A stretch of 64,000 nt of DNA from Roseovarius sp. THAF9 (GCF_009363715.1 NZ_CP045407.1:1-64000), one strand, 5' to 3'; positions 16,305 through 25,319 are shown, counted from the stretch's first letter. Program-made: numbers and translations. Notes: generated from the letters alone by a model not told the origin.

Positions 16305-16950
16305 TTAGGTGTTTAGTCCCGGCATCCGGTGGATCGGATTTAGGATGAATCTGTCTGGCTCGGATGTCCAGATCTTGCAGATGTATTCGTAGGGCGTGAG
16401 GCCACCGAGGGTCTTGAGCCTGCGCGCGAAGTTGTAGGCTGCCATGAAGTCTGCGAGATGCGCCTTCAATTGGTCATGGTTGTTGTAATGGAATCGCTTG
16501 ACCGTCGCGTCCTTGATGGTGCGATTCATTCGCTCCACCTGACCGTTGGTCCACGGATGGTTTGGCTTGGTGAGGCGGTGCTCGATGCTGTTGGCTTCGC
16601 AGATCATGTCGAAGCGCATCGGCCTTGAATAGGCGGTGTTGCGATTGCGCGGTTGCTCTGCGAAATGAATGCCGTTGTCGGTGAGAATTGTGTGGACCTG
16701 ATAGGGCACGGCCTCGAGCATTTGCTGTAGGAACTCCCAAGCGGTCTTGCGGTCTGCCTTCTCTACGAGTTGGGTGACTGCGAACTTACTGGTCCGGTCA
16801 ATACCGACGAACAGGTAGAGCTTGCCTTCAGCAGTCTGAACCTCGGCGATGTCGATATGGAAGAAGCCGATGGGGTATCGTTTGAACTTCTGGCGCTTTG
16901 GCTTGTCGCCCTCGACATCAGGCAGCCGGGAAATGCCGTGTCGCTGCAGA
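16305..16950 (-). pseudogene. IS481-family transposase, 5'-truncated
   Basis: About 215 codons corresponding to the C-terminal two thirds of an IS481 transposase: HIDIAEV (first Asp), TILTDNGIHF (second Asp), NGQVERMNRTIKDATVKRF (Glu), and a complete C-terminus (LTPYEYICKIWTSEPDRF). The N-terminal helix-turn-helix half is missing. Upstream of LQRHGISRLPDVEGD the frame passes directly into IS110 sequence at about 16946-16952, so the gene is broken by a fusion and not by a simple stop. Non-functional as it stands. Confidence 0.82.
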
Positions 16951-17145
16951 CAACTCCCGGCCCCAACCGTGCGCAGTCGCACATGCCTCCATGGCGATCA
17001 TGCATGTAGGCTGCTGTGCCACGAACGCGAGAAATTGACCTCGTGAAACCTTCTTACGAAACGCGATGGATCCGTCATTGTATGCCCCGTGCAACTGGAA
17101 AACGCGCTTTGCTAAGTCGACACCGATAATTGTAACTTCGGACAT
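16951..17145 (-). pseudogene. IS110-family transposase, N-terminal fragment
   Basis: About 65 codons beginning MSEVTIIGVDLAKRVFQLHG and ending MIAMEACATAHGWGREL, the RuvC-like DEDD start of an IS110 recombinase. The rest is replaced by the IS481 remnant. The region upstream of its start (17146-17247) would be the left end of this element, where IS110 elements of one group encode the bridge RNA; only a remnant is expected here. Dead. Confidence 0.8.
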
Positions 17146-17247
17146 GGATGCTCCTTCCTACTGTGATGGCTTCAACACTCACCACAATGGCACATTGCGA
17201 TGCCGTCGGGAGGGGCATCCACGCCATCAACAGAGCCCTTTCAAGCA

Positions 17248-17290
17248 AATGCGCCAACCCAACCACAGGTCCGATTGGCGCATTTTTTCT
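17248..17290 (-). terminator. Terminator downstream of the detoxification cluster
   Basis: AATGCGCCAA (17248-17257) and TTGGCGCATT (17275-17284) form a perfect 10-bp stem. It is flanked by T6 on the plus strand and followed by ATTTGCTT on the minus strand, so it can work in both directions. It sits right after the stop of the leftward succinate-semialdehyde dehydrogenase gene. Confidence 0.65.
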
Positions 17291-18681
17291 TAGAACGGGG
17301 CGTCGATATCAACCACTGAGATCAGCTTGTGATTGATGAACTCCTTGATGCCGAGCCCGACCAGTTCGCGGCCGTAGCCCGAACGCCCGATGCCACCGAA
17401 AGGAAGATCCGCCTTCGCCATGGTCGGGTGATTGACAAAGACCATGCCCGTAGAAATCTGTTTCGCAATCTCCGCGCCATGCTTCGGATCGGCCGTGAAC
17501 ACCGACCCGCCCAACCCAAATGGTGAATCGTTGGCAATGCGTACGGCGTCCGCCTCGTCCTTTGCGCGAAAAAGCATCGAAACCGGACCGAAAAACTCCC
17601 AATACCGAGCGGGGTTGTCTTCTGAAATATCGGTCAGGATGGTCGGCTGAACGAAAGCACCCGAATTGGGAACGCGCGGCCCGACTTCGGTTGCTGTGGC
17701 TCCGTAGGATACCGCCTGACGTATTTTGTCTTTGATCTCTTCTGCGGCGGCTTCGGAAGACAGGGGGGCCAAGGTTGTGGTTGGGTCCAGCGGATCACCA
17801 GCTTTCAGCTTGGCGACACCCGCAGTGTAGCCTTCAAGAAACTGATCATAGACATCATCAACAATAATCATGCGCTTTGAAGACACACAGACCTGACCAC
17901 CATTCCAGTGTCGGCCAAAGACCGCCCATCTGATGGTTTTCTCCATTTCCGCATCGGCCAACACCACAAAAGCATCTGCACCGCCAAGCTCAAGCGTCGA
18001 TTTTTTCAAAGCCTTGCCAGCCTGCGAGGCGATGACCGAGCCGGCCCCTTCCGATCCGGTGAGCGCAACGCCATGAACGCGGGGATCGCCAATGATGGTT
18101 TCGATCTGAGACCGTGTTGCATAGAGGTTCTTGAACGCACCCTGAGGCAAACCAGCATCCAGCATCAGCTTTTCGAATGCGGCGGCGGCCTGCGGAACAT
18201 TGGAGGCGTGTTTGAGCAACATGGTATTGCCTGCGGACAGCTGTGGTGCAGCGATACGGACCACCTGATAGAATGGGAAGTTCCAGGGCTCGATCGCGAG
18301 CAAAACCCCAAGCGGCTCCGCAGAAAGGACGGCGTCACCTTCATTGGGGTCGGCCACTGGCAGCTTTTCGGGAGCCAATAGCGCCTCGGCATTGTTTGCG
18401 TAATAGTCAAAGATGTCCGCTGACAGAGCAACTTCTGCTTTGGCTTCGGGCACAAGTTTGCCCATCTCAACAGTCAACAGATTGGCGAAAATATCGACAT
18501 CACGCCGCAATATTTCAGCGGCATTGTGCATCACTCGCGCGCGTTCTTCAAAGCTGGTTTCCTTCCACGATAGAAATGCAGCATGAGCAGTTTCAATCGC
18601 TTGATGAACTTCCGCGTCGGTTGCATCTGGAAAGGTTTCCAGAAGAGTACCAGTGTATGGATTTCGTGTTTCATAGGCCAT
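17290..18681 (-). CDS. NAD(P)-dependent succinate-semialdehyde/aldehyde dehydrogenase
   Basis: 463 aa from the ATG at MAYETRNPYTGTLLETF; AAGGG lies 7 bases upstream. Aldehyde dehydrogenase fold with the general-base motif TLELGGADAFVV, catalytic Cys265 in GGQVCVSSKR, and the C-terminal PFGGIGRSGYGRELVGLGIKEFINHK. Closest by eye to the short NAD-dependent succinate-semialdehyde dehydrogenases (Sad/GabD-like). It oxidises an aldehyde to the acid. Last gene of the leftward detoxification cluster, 95 bases after the ene-reductase gene, where it fits as the sink for aldehydes produced or spared by its neighbours. Exact substrate not decided by sequence. Confidence 0.85.
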   Translation of the reverse strand: MAYETRNPYTGTLLETFPDATDAEVHQAIETAHAAFLSWKETSFEERARVMHNAAEILRRDVDIFANLLTVEMGKLVPEAKAEVALSADIFDYYANNAEALLAPEKLPVADPNEGDAVLSAEPLGVLLAIEPWNFPFYQVVRIAAPQLSAGNTMLLKHASNVPQAAAAFEKLMLDAGLPQGAFKNLYATRSQIETIIGDPRVHGVALTGSEGAGSVIASQAGKALKKSTLELGGADAFVVLADAEMEKTIRWAVFGRHWNGGQVCVSSKRMIIVDDVYDQFLEGYTAGVAKLKAGDPLDPTTTLAPLSSEAAAEEIKDKIRQAVSYGATATEVGPRVPNSGAFVQPTILTDISEDNPARYWEFFGPVSMLFRAKDEADAVRIANDSPFGLGGSVFTADPKHGAEIAKQISTGMVFVNHPTMAKADLPFGGIGRSGYGRELVGLGIKEFINHKLISVVDIDAPF

Positions 18682-18776
18682 GGTAGAACCCTTTTTGTTA
18701 GATCTGCTCACGGAAGGCAGAGGTTTCAGGACCGGCCATTGTCCAGTCCTGGATTGGTAAGTGTACGTTCCTGCGA

Positions 18777-19871
18777 TCACTCATGTGGGAGAACAGGGTA
18801 ATCGATGTATCCCTCGGCCCCGCCGCCATATGCGGTCGCGCCGTCAAGTGCGTTGAGGGGTGCGTTCTGCTGTAGCCGGGCCACGAGGTCCGGGTTGGCA
18901 ATATAGGGACGACCAAAGGCGACTAGATCGGCGGCGTCACTGCGGCGCGCCGCAATTGCAAGGTCTCTGTCATAGCCATTGTTGGCGATGTAGATCCCGT
19001 TGAAACGCTGCCGCAAGATATTCAGATCAAATCCACCCTCGACGGCTCGTGCTCCGCCCGTCACACCTTCCACAACGTGGAGATAAGCCAGATCAATATC
19101 ATTCAACTGATCGACAAGTGCGGTGAACACGGGTTCAGGATTGCTGTCCGTAAGGCCATTGGCCGTGCTGATCGGAGATATCCGAATCCCTGTGCGGCCA
19201 TCATCGCAGATGGCCGCGACAGCTTTCGTGACCTCAAGTGTCAGCCGAATGCGGTTCTCGACCGATCCGCCATAGGCATCAGTACGCTGGTTGGCCCCGT
19301 CACGCATGAACTGATCGAGTAAGTATCCGTTCGCGGCGTGAATCTCGACGCCATCAAACCCTGCGGCAAGAGCGTTGCGCGTCGCTTGCGCGTAATCTGC
19401 GACAATCCCCGGCAACTCCTCCAGAGCCAGCGCCCGCGGTGTGAGTGCTGGTTTCTTTCCATCCGGAGTGAACGCATCCACTTCAGGGCGAACAGCGGAG
19501 GGAGCGACAGGCAATATCCCACCGGCCTGCACATCCGGGTGGGACACCCTGCCGACATGCCACAGCTGAGCAAAGATGCGGCCACCCTTATCATGCACAC
19601 CGGCCGTGACGGGGCGCCAGCTTTCGATTTGCTCGTCGGTCCAGATCCCGGGAGTAAAGGCGTACCCTGTGGCCTGCGGCGAAATGTTCACGCCTTCACT
19701 GATGATCAGGCCTGCCGATGCGCGTTGGGCGTAATATTCCTGCATCATTGGGGTGGCGATGTTTTCGGGGGACCGCGCGCGGGTTAGGGGGGCCATTACG
19801 ATGCGGTTTGACAGCGTATAAGGTCCGACAACGACGGGGGAAAAGAGGTCGGTTTCAGGGATGGCTGACAT
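18777..19871 (-). CDS. Old-yellow-enzyme alkene reductase (NemA-like)
   Basis: 364 aa from the ATG at MSAIPETDLFSPV, with GGAG 6 bases upstream. FMN-dependent TIM barrel: SNRIVMAPLTRARS, QLWHVGRVSHPD, FDGVEIHAANGYLLDQFM (His/Asn substrate pair), NRTDAYGGSVENR, and a C-terminal phosphate-binding VAFGRPYIANPDLV. Family reduces electrophilic C=C bonds and nitro compounds with NADPH. In E. coli nemA is controlled by NemR, and a NemR-like regulator is found at the head of this cluster. It has its own leader with a perfect 19-bp palindrome, so it may also be regulated separately. Confidence 0.9.
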   Translation of the reverse strand: MSAIPETDLFSPVVVGPYTLSNRIVMAPLTRARSPENIATPMMQEYYAQRASAGLIISEGVNISPQATGYAFTPGIWTDEQIESWRPVTAGVHDKGGRIFAQLWHVGRVSHPDVQAGGILPVAPSAVRPEVDAFTPDGKKPALTPRALALEELPGIVADYAQATRNALAAGFDGVEIHAANGYLLDQFMRDGANQRTDAYGGSVENRIRLTLEVTKAVAAICDDGRTGIRISPISTANGLTDSNPEPVFTALVDQLNDIDLAYLHVVEGVTGGARAVEGGFDLNILRQRFNGIYIANNGYDRDLAIAARRSDAADLVAFGRPYIANPDLVARLQQNAPLNALDGATAYGGGAEGYIDYPVLPHE

Positions 19872-19883
19872 AGTAACTCCTCG

Positions 19884-19902
19884 TCTCCTGACTGTCAGGA
19901 GA
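19884..19902 (-). promoter_or_regulatory. Perfect 19-bp palindrome upstream of the alkene reductase
   Basis: TCTCCTGAC, central T, GTCAGGAGA; 9-bp arms, starting 13 bases upstream of the start codon and overlapping its leader. It differs from the TetR-type sites elsewhere in the cluster, so another regulator would be needed. It could alternatively act as an RNA hairpin near the ribosome-binding site. Confidence 0.5.
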
Positions 19903-19994
19903 GTGCATTTAGGACAAAGGGGTGGGCCGGTTGCTTTGGGCGTGCCGGATGTGGCCAACGCCTGATCCGGTCGTTTTGGGGGCGAATTTGTGGC

Positions 19995-20031
19995 GGCGGC
20001 GCAGGGTTTAGGTTAAAGGCGCTGCGCCGCC
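19995..20031 (-). terminator. GC-rich hairpin after the aldo/keto reductase gene
   Basis: GGCGGCGCAG (19995-20004) and CTGCGCCGCC (20022-20031) form a perfect 10-bp stem with a 17-nt loop, 30 bases past the aldo/keto reductase stop. No T-tract follows on the minus strand, so it is a transcript-end or mRNA-stabilising hairpin and not a clear intrinsic terminator. Confidence 0.45.
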
Positions 20032-20060
20032 GATCGAGCTTGCAATGCGGGGTTTCCGAT

Positions 20061-21047
20061 CTACAGATCGGTCATCTGCATCCCTTGTTCCGTGTAACGG
20101 TCGCCAGCGGCAGCGCCGCGTGGGAACAAGGTATCGAGGCGGGTGAGAATGTTCTCGTTTAGTGTGACATCGGCGGCCCCAATATTGTCTTCAAGATAGG
20201 TGCGCCGTTTGGTGCCCGGGATCGGAATAATATGATCGCCTTGGGCCAAGACCCATGCGAGCGCCAGTTGCGCAGGCGAGCATCCGGCGCTGTCGGCGAT
20301 GGCACGGTATTGCTCCAGCAAGTTCAGATTCTGATCCAGATTTCCATCGGCAAAGCGCGGCTGGGTGTGCCGGAAATCATCATCAGCCAGGTCGCTTAGT
20401 GTGGTGACCTTGCCGGTCAGAAAGCCGCGCCCAAGCGGGCTGTAGGGTACAAAAGCCGTGCCCAATTCGGCGCACGTGGCCAGCATCTCTGCCTCTGGGT
20501 CGCGCGACCACAGCGAATACTCTGTCTGAACCGCCGCAACCGGGTGCACCGCATTTGCCCGACGCAAAGTTTGTGCGGAGATTTCGCTTAACCCGATCCC
20601 CCTGATCTTACCTTCTTTGATAAGATCGGCCATCGCTCCGACCGTGTCCTCGATCGGGGTCACCCCATCAAGGCGATGCGCGTAATAGAGGTCGATCTGA
20701 TCAATCCCCAGACGTTTCAGCGACGCCTCGACCGCCTGTTTCACATAGGCTGGGCTGGTGTCGATATGCCGTGCGGTCGGATCGTCGGAACGGATGATTG
20801 CGAACTTGGTCGCCAGCGTGAGGTTGTCCCGGTTTTGCCGAACGAAATCCGACAATAAGGTTTCATTCGCGCCGTTGCCATAGATATCGGCGGTGTCGTA
20901 GAACGTGACGCCCAATTCAAGCGCACGGTCCAGCGTTTCATAGGATTGATCGCGGTCGGTTGGGCCGTAGAATTCGGACATGCCCATGCAGCCAAGTCCA
21001 ATGGCTGATGTCGCGCCAAGTCCGGCGCCCAGATTACGCGTTTTCAT
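20061..21047 (-). CDS. Aldo/keto reductase
   Basis: 328-aa NADPH-dependent (beta/alpha)8 reductase: start KTRNLGAGLGATSAIGLGCMGMSEFYG, catalytic tetrad residues visible as D and Y in FYDTADIYGNGANE, K in LATKFAI, H in YYAHRLD, and cofactor loop IIPIPGTKRRTYLEDN. Reduces aldehydes and ketones such as methylglyoxal. ATGA overlap with the upstream GST gene and AAGGAG 7 bases before the ATG. The neighbouring genes indicate reactive-carbonyl detoxification. Confidence 0.9.
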   Translation of the reverse strand: MKTRNLGAGLGATSAIGLGCMGMSEFYGPTDRDQSYETLDRALELGVTFYDTADIYGNGANETLLSDFVRQNRDNLTLATKFAIIRSDDPTARHIDTSPAYVKQAVEASLKRLGIDQIDLYYAHRLDGVTPIEDTVGAMADLIKEGKIRGIGLSEISAQTLRRANAVHPVAAVQTEYSLWSRDPEAEMLATCAELGTAFVPYSPLGRGFLTGKVTTLSDLADDDFRHTQPRFADGNLDQNLNLLEQYRAIADSAGCSPAQLALAWVLAQGDHIIPIPGTKRRTYLEDNIGAADVTLNENILTRLDTLFPRGAAAGDRYTEQGMQMTDL

Positions 21048-21976
21048 GTGTTTTCTCCTTGAATTGAGGTGGTACGAAGCGGATAGCCGTGACGCGGGAA
21101 ATGCACGGCAACCGTTCCCACCTGTGGCGTGTCCCGATGCAGAATGATGCGGGTGTCGTCGATATGAGCCAGCGTACCGTCGATGACTTCCGTGCCAAAT
21201 TCATCGACCAGAACCTGTACCGACGCGCCTATCGCGGGATGAGCAAGACCCGTTGCGGGAAGCGGGGCAGGGGTCGCCGAAACCGCGATCATGATCGCTT
21301 CAGCAGGCGCCAATTCGGTTCGTGTGCCGTGACCGAACTCCGCAATGCGCGCCATCCATGCCGACAATGCCGGGAACGGCGATAGACCGCTGCCGCTGGC
21401 GGTTGTGTCAGCTTTGGCAAAAAACCAAACCACATGATAGAGTGCCAGATCAGTCAGCGCGGGCGTGTCCCCGGCAAAGAAATCGGCACCGCCCAGCAGG
21501 TTCTCAAGCCAACCAAGCCCTGTTGTAATTTGGCCGCGATGATATCTAACATCCGCTTTCAGGCCGTCCAGATCAATCTTGTGATCCCAAAACGCCTCGC
21601 GGTCGTGGATCAGGGCTGGGGGAACGGCATCGGCCCGCAGGCCCATGCTGTAACGAACCACTTGCCAGAACAAAATGCGGTCCGCCCAATTGTCGAGCAG
21701 CGGGGTCGCTGTGCCCGCAGTGTTCGGGGCAAGGGCGCGCGCCGGAAACCGCTGGTCAAGCTCGGCGGCGATCAGGGCGGAATCACAGTAGATATCCGCC
21801 CCGATCTGAAGCACTGGGGCCCGCCTGTAGCCACCCGTCAGGGCCAGCAGATCAGCCTTTGGCGCAATAGGAGGCACGATGACCGATGACCATGACAGCC
21901 CCTTGAAGCCCATCAAAGTTCTGATTTTTTCGGAATAGGGAGAGGCTTCATAGTGGTGCAGGATCAGGTCGACCAT
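21044..21976 (-). CDS. Glutathione S-transferase family protein
   Basis: 310 aa. N-terminal thioredoxin-like GST domain (LILHHYEASPYSEKIRTLMGFKGL, with SPYSEK in the glutathione-binding position; GADIYCDSALIAAELDQRF as the SNAIL-like turn), then the helical C-terminal domain (FFAGDTPALTDLALYHVVWF). The C-terminal 90 residues extend beyond a standard GST and are of unclear role (VQVLVDEFGTEVIDGTLAHIDDTRIIL). Conjugates glutathione to electrophiles or acts in related thiol chemistry. Tightly packed between the DJ-1-like and aldo/keto reductase genes; AGGAG 7 bases before the ATG. Confidence 0.82.
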   Translation of the reverse strand: MVDLILHHYEASPYSEKIRTLMGFKGLSWSSVIVPPIAPKADLLALTGGYRRAPVLQIGADIYCDSALIAAELDQRFPARALAPNTAGTATPLLDNWADRILFWQVVRYSMGLRADAVPPALIHDREAFWDHKIDLDGLKADVRYHRGQITTGLGWLENLLGGADFFAGDTPALTDLALYHVVWFFAKADTTASGSGLSPFPALSAWMARIAEFGHGTRTELAPAEAIMIAVSATPAPLPATGLAHPAIGASVQVLVDEFGTEVIDGTLAHIDDTRIILHRDTPQVGTVAVHFPRHGYPLRTTSIQGENT

Positions 21977-21986
21977 CGTTTTTCTC

Positions 21987-22664
21987 CTATTTCAGAAGTG
22001 CTAGGATCTCTTGCGCGGCGGCGGTGGATGAGGCGGGGTTCTGGCCGGTGACCAGTTTTCCGTCACGCAGCACGAAACTGGCCCAATCCGCCCCTTTTTC
22101 ATACTGGCCACCATTGGCCTTCAGCATGTCTTCCACCAAGAACGGCACAACATCGGTAAGGCCGACGGCCTCTTCTTCGGTGTTGGTAAAACCCGTCACC
22201 CGGCGGCCAGACACCAGCGGTTTGCCGTCCGCGCCTTGGGTGTGGCGGAACACGGCGGGGGCGTGGCAAACTGCGCCGACAGGCAAGTCGGCGGCGGCGA
22301 AGGCCTCGATCAGGCGTTTGCTGTCCGCATTTTCGGCCAGATCCCACAAGGGGCCGTGGCCGCCCGGATAGAAGATGGCGTCGAACCCGTCTTCGGTTAC
22401 ATCCGAAAGCTTCAGCGTCGTCGCAAGATGCTTTTGCGTCTCTGGATCGTCTTTGAACCGACGGGTGTCGTCGGTCTGTGCGTCAGCGTTGTCGCTGGAC
22501 GGATCAATCGGCGGCTGTCCCCCTTTGGGCGAGGCCAGTGTAATGTCAGCTCCGGCGTCCTTGAAGACGTAATAGGGGGCCGCAAACTCCTCCAGCCAGA
22601 AGCCGGTTTTCTTGCCTGTGTCCCCGAGTGTGTCGTGGGATGTCAGTACCATCAGAATTTTCAT
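21987..22664 (-). CDS. DJ-1/PfpI superfamily protein (glutamine amidotransferase-like)
   Basis: 225 aa. Nucleophile elbow with Cys133-His134 in PVGAVCHAPAVF, preceded by IFYPGGHGPLWDL; an acidic residue in GFWLEEFAAPYYVF (about 25) completes the pattern seen in Hsp31/YajL-type proteins. Members act as glutathione-independent glyoxalase III or protein deglycases/chaperones against methylglyoxal. AGGA 7 bases before the ATG and only 9 bases after the oxidoreductase gene, hence same operon. Confidence 0.85.
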   Translation of the reverse strand: MKILMVLTSHDTLGDTGKKTGFWLEEFAAPYYVFKDAGADITLASPKGGQPPIDPSSDNADAQTDDTRRFKDDPETQKHLATTLKLSDVTEDGFDAIFYPGGHGPLWDLAENADSKRLIEAFAAADLPVGAVCHAPAVFRHTQGADGKPLVSGRRVTGFTNTEEEAVGLTDVVPFLVEDMLKANGGQYEKGADWASFVLRDGKLVTGQNPASSTAAAQEILALLK

Positions 22665-22673
22665 GTTATTTTC

Positions 22674-23711
22674 CTATTTTTTCTCGCCGACGCGGATCAC
22701 GCGCTTGCCAAAGTTTTCACCATTCAGCAGGCCAATGAAGGCTTCGAGCGCATTTTCCAAACCGTCGATGATTTCTTCGCGGTACTTGATTTGGCCGCTT
22801 TCGATCCACGCCCCCATGTCTTTGGCAAAATCCGGGTAGAGGTGGCCGAAGTCGTCAAAGATGATGAAGCCCTGCACCTTGATCTTCTTGCGCAGGATTT
22901 GACCCATAAGCCAATTCATCCGGTCCGGTCCTTCGGGCAAGTCAGTCGCATTATACTGAGAGATCAATCCGCAGACCGGCACCCGTGCGTTTGGATTCAA
23001 CAGCGGGATGACCCCGTCGAGGACCTTGCCGCCGACATTTTCGAAATAGACATCAATGCCATCGGGACAGGCCTTGGCAAGCTGTTCGGCAAAGTCATCT
23101 GCCTTGTGATCAATACAGGCGTCAAAACCCAACTCATTGACCGCATAGGCGCATTTCTCTGGTCCGCCCGCGATGCCGACCACGCGGCAGCCAAGGATCT
23201 TGCCGATCTGGCCCACAGTGGCCCCGACAGGGCCGGTTGCGGCCGCCACGGCGATGGTCTCGCCAGGTTTTGGCGCGCCAATTTGTGTAAGGCCCGCCCA
23301 AGCGGTAAAGCCGGGCATACCCATGATACCAAGCGCCCAAGACGGATGCGCGGGTGATTTGCCAAGGTTTGTCAACCCCGCGCCATCCGACAGGGCATAA
23401 TCCTGCCAGCCATTGAAGCTGAGCACCCAGTCGCCCGGCGCAAAGCCATCAACCTGTGAGGTGACGACCTGAGCCACTGTGCCGCCCTCCATCACGCCAT
23501 CAATTTCCACCGGGGCGGCGTAAGACGGCGCATCACTCATGCGCCCCCGCATATAAGGGTCCAGCGACAGATATTCGGTGCGCAGAAGTATCTGGCCCAC
23601 ACCGGGGGAGGGGACGTCCCCCTCAACAAGGCGAAGCGTGTCCTTGGTCGGTTCGCCTTTGGGGCGTTCCGCCAGCACAAGCTGGCGGTTTACTGTTTCG
23701 GTCTGTGCCAT
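22674..23711 (-). CDS. Zinc-independent medium-chain oxidoreductase (CurA/LTB4DH-like)
   Basis: 345 aa from the ATG at MAQTETVNRQL. A second ATG two codons upstream is only 3 bases from AGGAG, so the inner one is preferred. Pattern of the leukotriene B4 12-hydroxydehydrogenase/prostaglandin reductase group: LSLDPYMRGRM, GDWVLSFNGWQDY, GMPGFTAWAGL, nucleotide-binding AAATGPVGATVGQIGKILG, CIDHKADD, VYFENVGGKVLDGVIPLLN. No zinc ligands. Reduces alpha,beta-unsaturated carbonyls with NADPH, complementing the OYE and aldo/keto reductase of the cluster. Confidence 0.88.
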   Translation of the reverse strand: MAQTETVNRQLVLAERPKGEPTKDTLRLVEGDVPSPGVGQILLRTEYLSLDPYMRGRMSDAPSYAAPVEIDGVMEGGTVAQVVTSQVDGFAPGDWVLSFNGWQDYALSDGAGLTNLGKSPAHPSWALGIMGMPGFTAWAGLTQIGAPKPGETIAVAAATGPVGATVGQIGKILGCRVVGIAGGPEKCAYAVNELGFDACIDHKADDFAEQLAKACPDGIDVYFENVGGKVLDGVIPLLNPNARVPVCGLISQYNATDLPEGPDRMNWLMGQILRKKIKVQGFIIFDDFGHLYPDFAKDMGAWIESGQIKYREEIIDGLENALEAFIGLLNGENFGKRVIRVGEKK

Positions 23712-23723
23712 GGTCATTATCTC

Positions 23724-24881
23724 CTACAGGGCTGCTTCAAGAATGCGGCGGGCATCCTCGGGGGTGATGGCCTTTTGTTCGCCAAGGGCGATCATACCGT
23801 GATCCTTCAAGGCGACGATGATGCGATCAATTTCAGGCGTGGCAACATCGTAATCGCCGAGTCGGGTTTTGATGCCCATCAGTTCAAAGAACCCGCGTGT
23901 CGCCTTGATCACGGCATCAATCCGTGCCTCATCGGATCCCTCGCGGATGTCCCAAACATTGGCAGCATATTGCAGCAGTTTCTCGCGTTTGGGGCCACGT
24001 TGGTCGTTCATCAGTGACGGCAACACGACAGCCAGTGTGCGGGCGTGGTCGGTGTCATTAAGCGCGGTAATCTCATGTCCGATCATATGGCTTGCCCAGT
24101 CCTGCGGTACACCTGCGCCGATCAGGCCATTCAGGGCCAGCGTTGCCGTCCACATCAGGTTGGCGCGAACGTCATAGTCCTCGGGCGTCTCAAGGGCTTT
24201 GGGCCCAAGCTCGATCAGGGTGCGGAGCAGGGTTTCGGCAAAACCGTCCTGAACGCGCGCGGCGGATGGATAGGTCAAATACTGTTCGATGATGTGAACA
24301 AAGGCGTCGGCCACGCCGTTCGCGATTTGACGGGGCGGCAGCGTGTAAGTGACCTCAGGGTCCAGCACCGAGAAGACCGGATAGCAATGCGGGCTGCTAA
24401 ACGGAAGCTTTGCACCCTTTTCAGGGTTGGTGATCACAGCGCCAGAGTTCATCTCTGACCCGGTGGCGGGCAAGGTCAACACGGTGCCAAAGGGCAGCGC
24501 TTGCGTGATGACCGACCCGCGAGATGTCAGGATGTCCCAGGCGTCGCCATCATATTTGGCCGCCGCCGCGATAAATTTGGTGGCGTCAATAACGGAACCA
24601 CCGCCGACAGCCAACAGGAAGGTGATCCCTTCTTGGCCAATCACCTCGACAGCTTCCAGCGCAGTGGCGTAGCGCGGATTGGGCTCAATGCCGCCAAATT
24701 CGACCAAGGTCCGGCCCGCAAGTGCCGCACGCACCTGACCAAGGACGCCTGTTTTCTCCGCGCTGCCTCCACCATAGAGGATCAGCACCTTTGCGTCAGC
24801 CGGAACCTGATCCTTTAGGTCCGCGATACGGCCCTTGCCAAACAGGATATGTGTCGGATTGCGAAAGTCAAAATTCTTCAT
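23724..24881 (-). CDS. Iron-containing alcohol dehydrogenase, YqhD-like aldehyde reductase
   Basis: 385 aa from the ATG at MKNFDFRNPTHILFGKG; AAGGA 9 bases upstream. A much longer reading frame upstream overlaps ohr and is not used. Dehydroquinate synthase-like fold: YGGGSAEKTG, LAVGGGSVIDATKFIA, TLPATGSEMNSGAVI, metal-binding His residues in DAFVHIIEQYLTYP, MIGHEITALNDTDHARTLAV. YqhD-type enzymes reduce short and unsaturated aldehydes with NADPH. Starts 4 bases after ohr, so it is co-transcribed. Confidence 0.9.
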   Translation of the reverse strand: MKNFDFRNPTHILFGKGRIADLKDQVPADAKVLILYGGGSAEKTGVLGQVRAALAGRTLVEFGGIEPNPRYATALEAVEVIGQEGITFLLAVGGGSVIDATKFIAAAAKYDGDAWDILTSRGSVITQALPFGTVLTLPATGSEMNSGAVITNPEKGAKLPFSSPHCYPVFSVLDPEVTYTLPPRQIANGVADAFVHIIEQYLTYPSAARVQDGFAETLLRTLIELGPKALETPEDYDVRANLMWTATLALNGLIGAGVPQDWASHMIGHEITALNDTDHARTLAVVLPSLMNDQRGPKREKLLQYAANVWDIREGSDEARIDAVIKATRGFFELMGIKTRLGDYDVATPEIDRIIVALKDHGMIALGEQKAITPEDARRILEAAL

Positions 24882-24885
24882 GGGT

Positions 24886-25302
24886 TCAGTTTCCTTCAGT
24901 TTCAATGTGCAGGCGCACGTCAACGTTTCCGCGTGTGGCGTTGGAGTATGGGCAGACCTGGTGCGTCGCTTCGACAAGTCTTTCAGCATCCATGCGAGCC
25001 ATGCCCGGCAGATGTGCGGTGATGTCGAGATCAAGTCCGTATCCGCCCTCGGCGCGTTGGCCGATGCCGACGTCGATCGTGGTTTTGGCTCCTGTGGCAT
25101 CCAGTTTGAGTTGTTTTGCGGTCATTTCCATCGCGCTATCAAAACAGGCCGCATAGCCAAGCGCGAACAACTGCTCGGGGTTCACCCCCGCCTCGCCGCT
25201 GTCCGGGCGGACCATCTGGACTGAAAAGCTGCCGTCGTTGAGCGCGGCGGTGCCCGAGCGTCCTCCGGTTGCCGTTGCAGTGGTTTTGTAGAAGATTTTC
25301 AT
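24886..25302 (-). CDS. ohr: Organic hydroperoxide resistance protein Ohr
   Basis: 138 aa of the OsmC/Ohr fold with the two reactive cysteines: Cys53 in ALGYAACFDSAM and Cys117 in HQVCPYSNATRGN; Arg15 in GGRSG is the likely partner of the peroxidatic Cys. Ohr reduces organic hydroperoxides using lipoyl-linked thiols. The ATG follows AAGGAAG; a 15-bp TAGAC-N5-GTCTA operator lies about 18-32 bases upstream. In many bacteria ohr is controlled by OhrR (MarR family); here a TetR regulator takes that place. Confidence 0.92.
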   Translation of the reverse strand: MKIFYKTTATATGGRSGTAALNDGSFSVQMVRPDSGEAGVNPEQLFALGYAACFDSAMEMTAKQLKLDATGAKTTIDVGIGQRAEGGYGLDLDITAHLPGMARMDAERLVEATHQVCPYSNATRGNVDVRLHIETEGN

Positions 25303-25319
25303 GAGCTTCCTTTCGCGAA

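Noticed and set aside
24882..25100. Extension of the YqhD-like frame by 73 codons
   Set aside because: It runs opposite in sense to family conservation and overlaps ohr; the internal ATG has a good ribosome-binding site and matches the family start.
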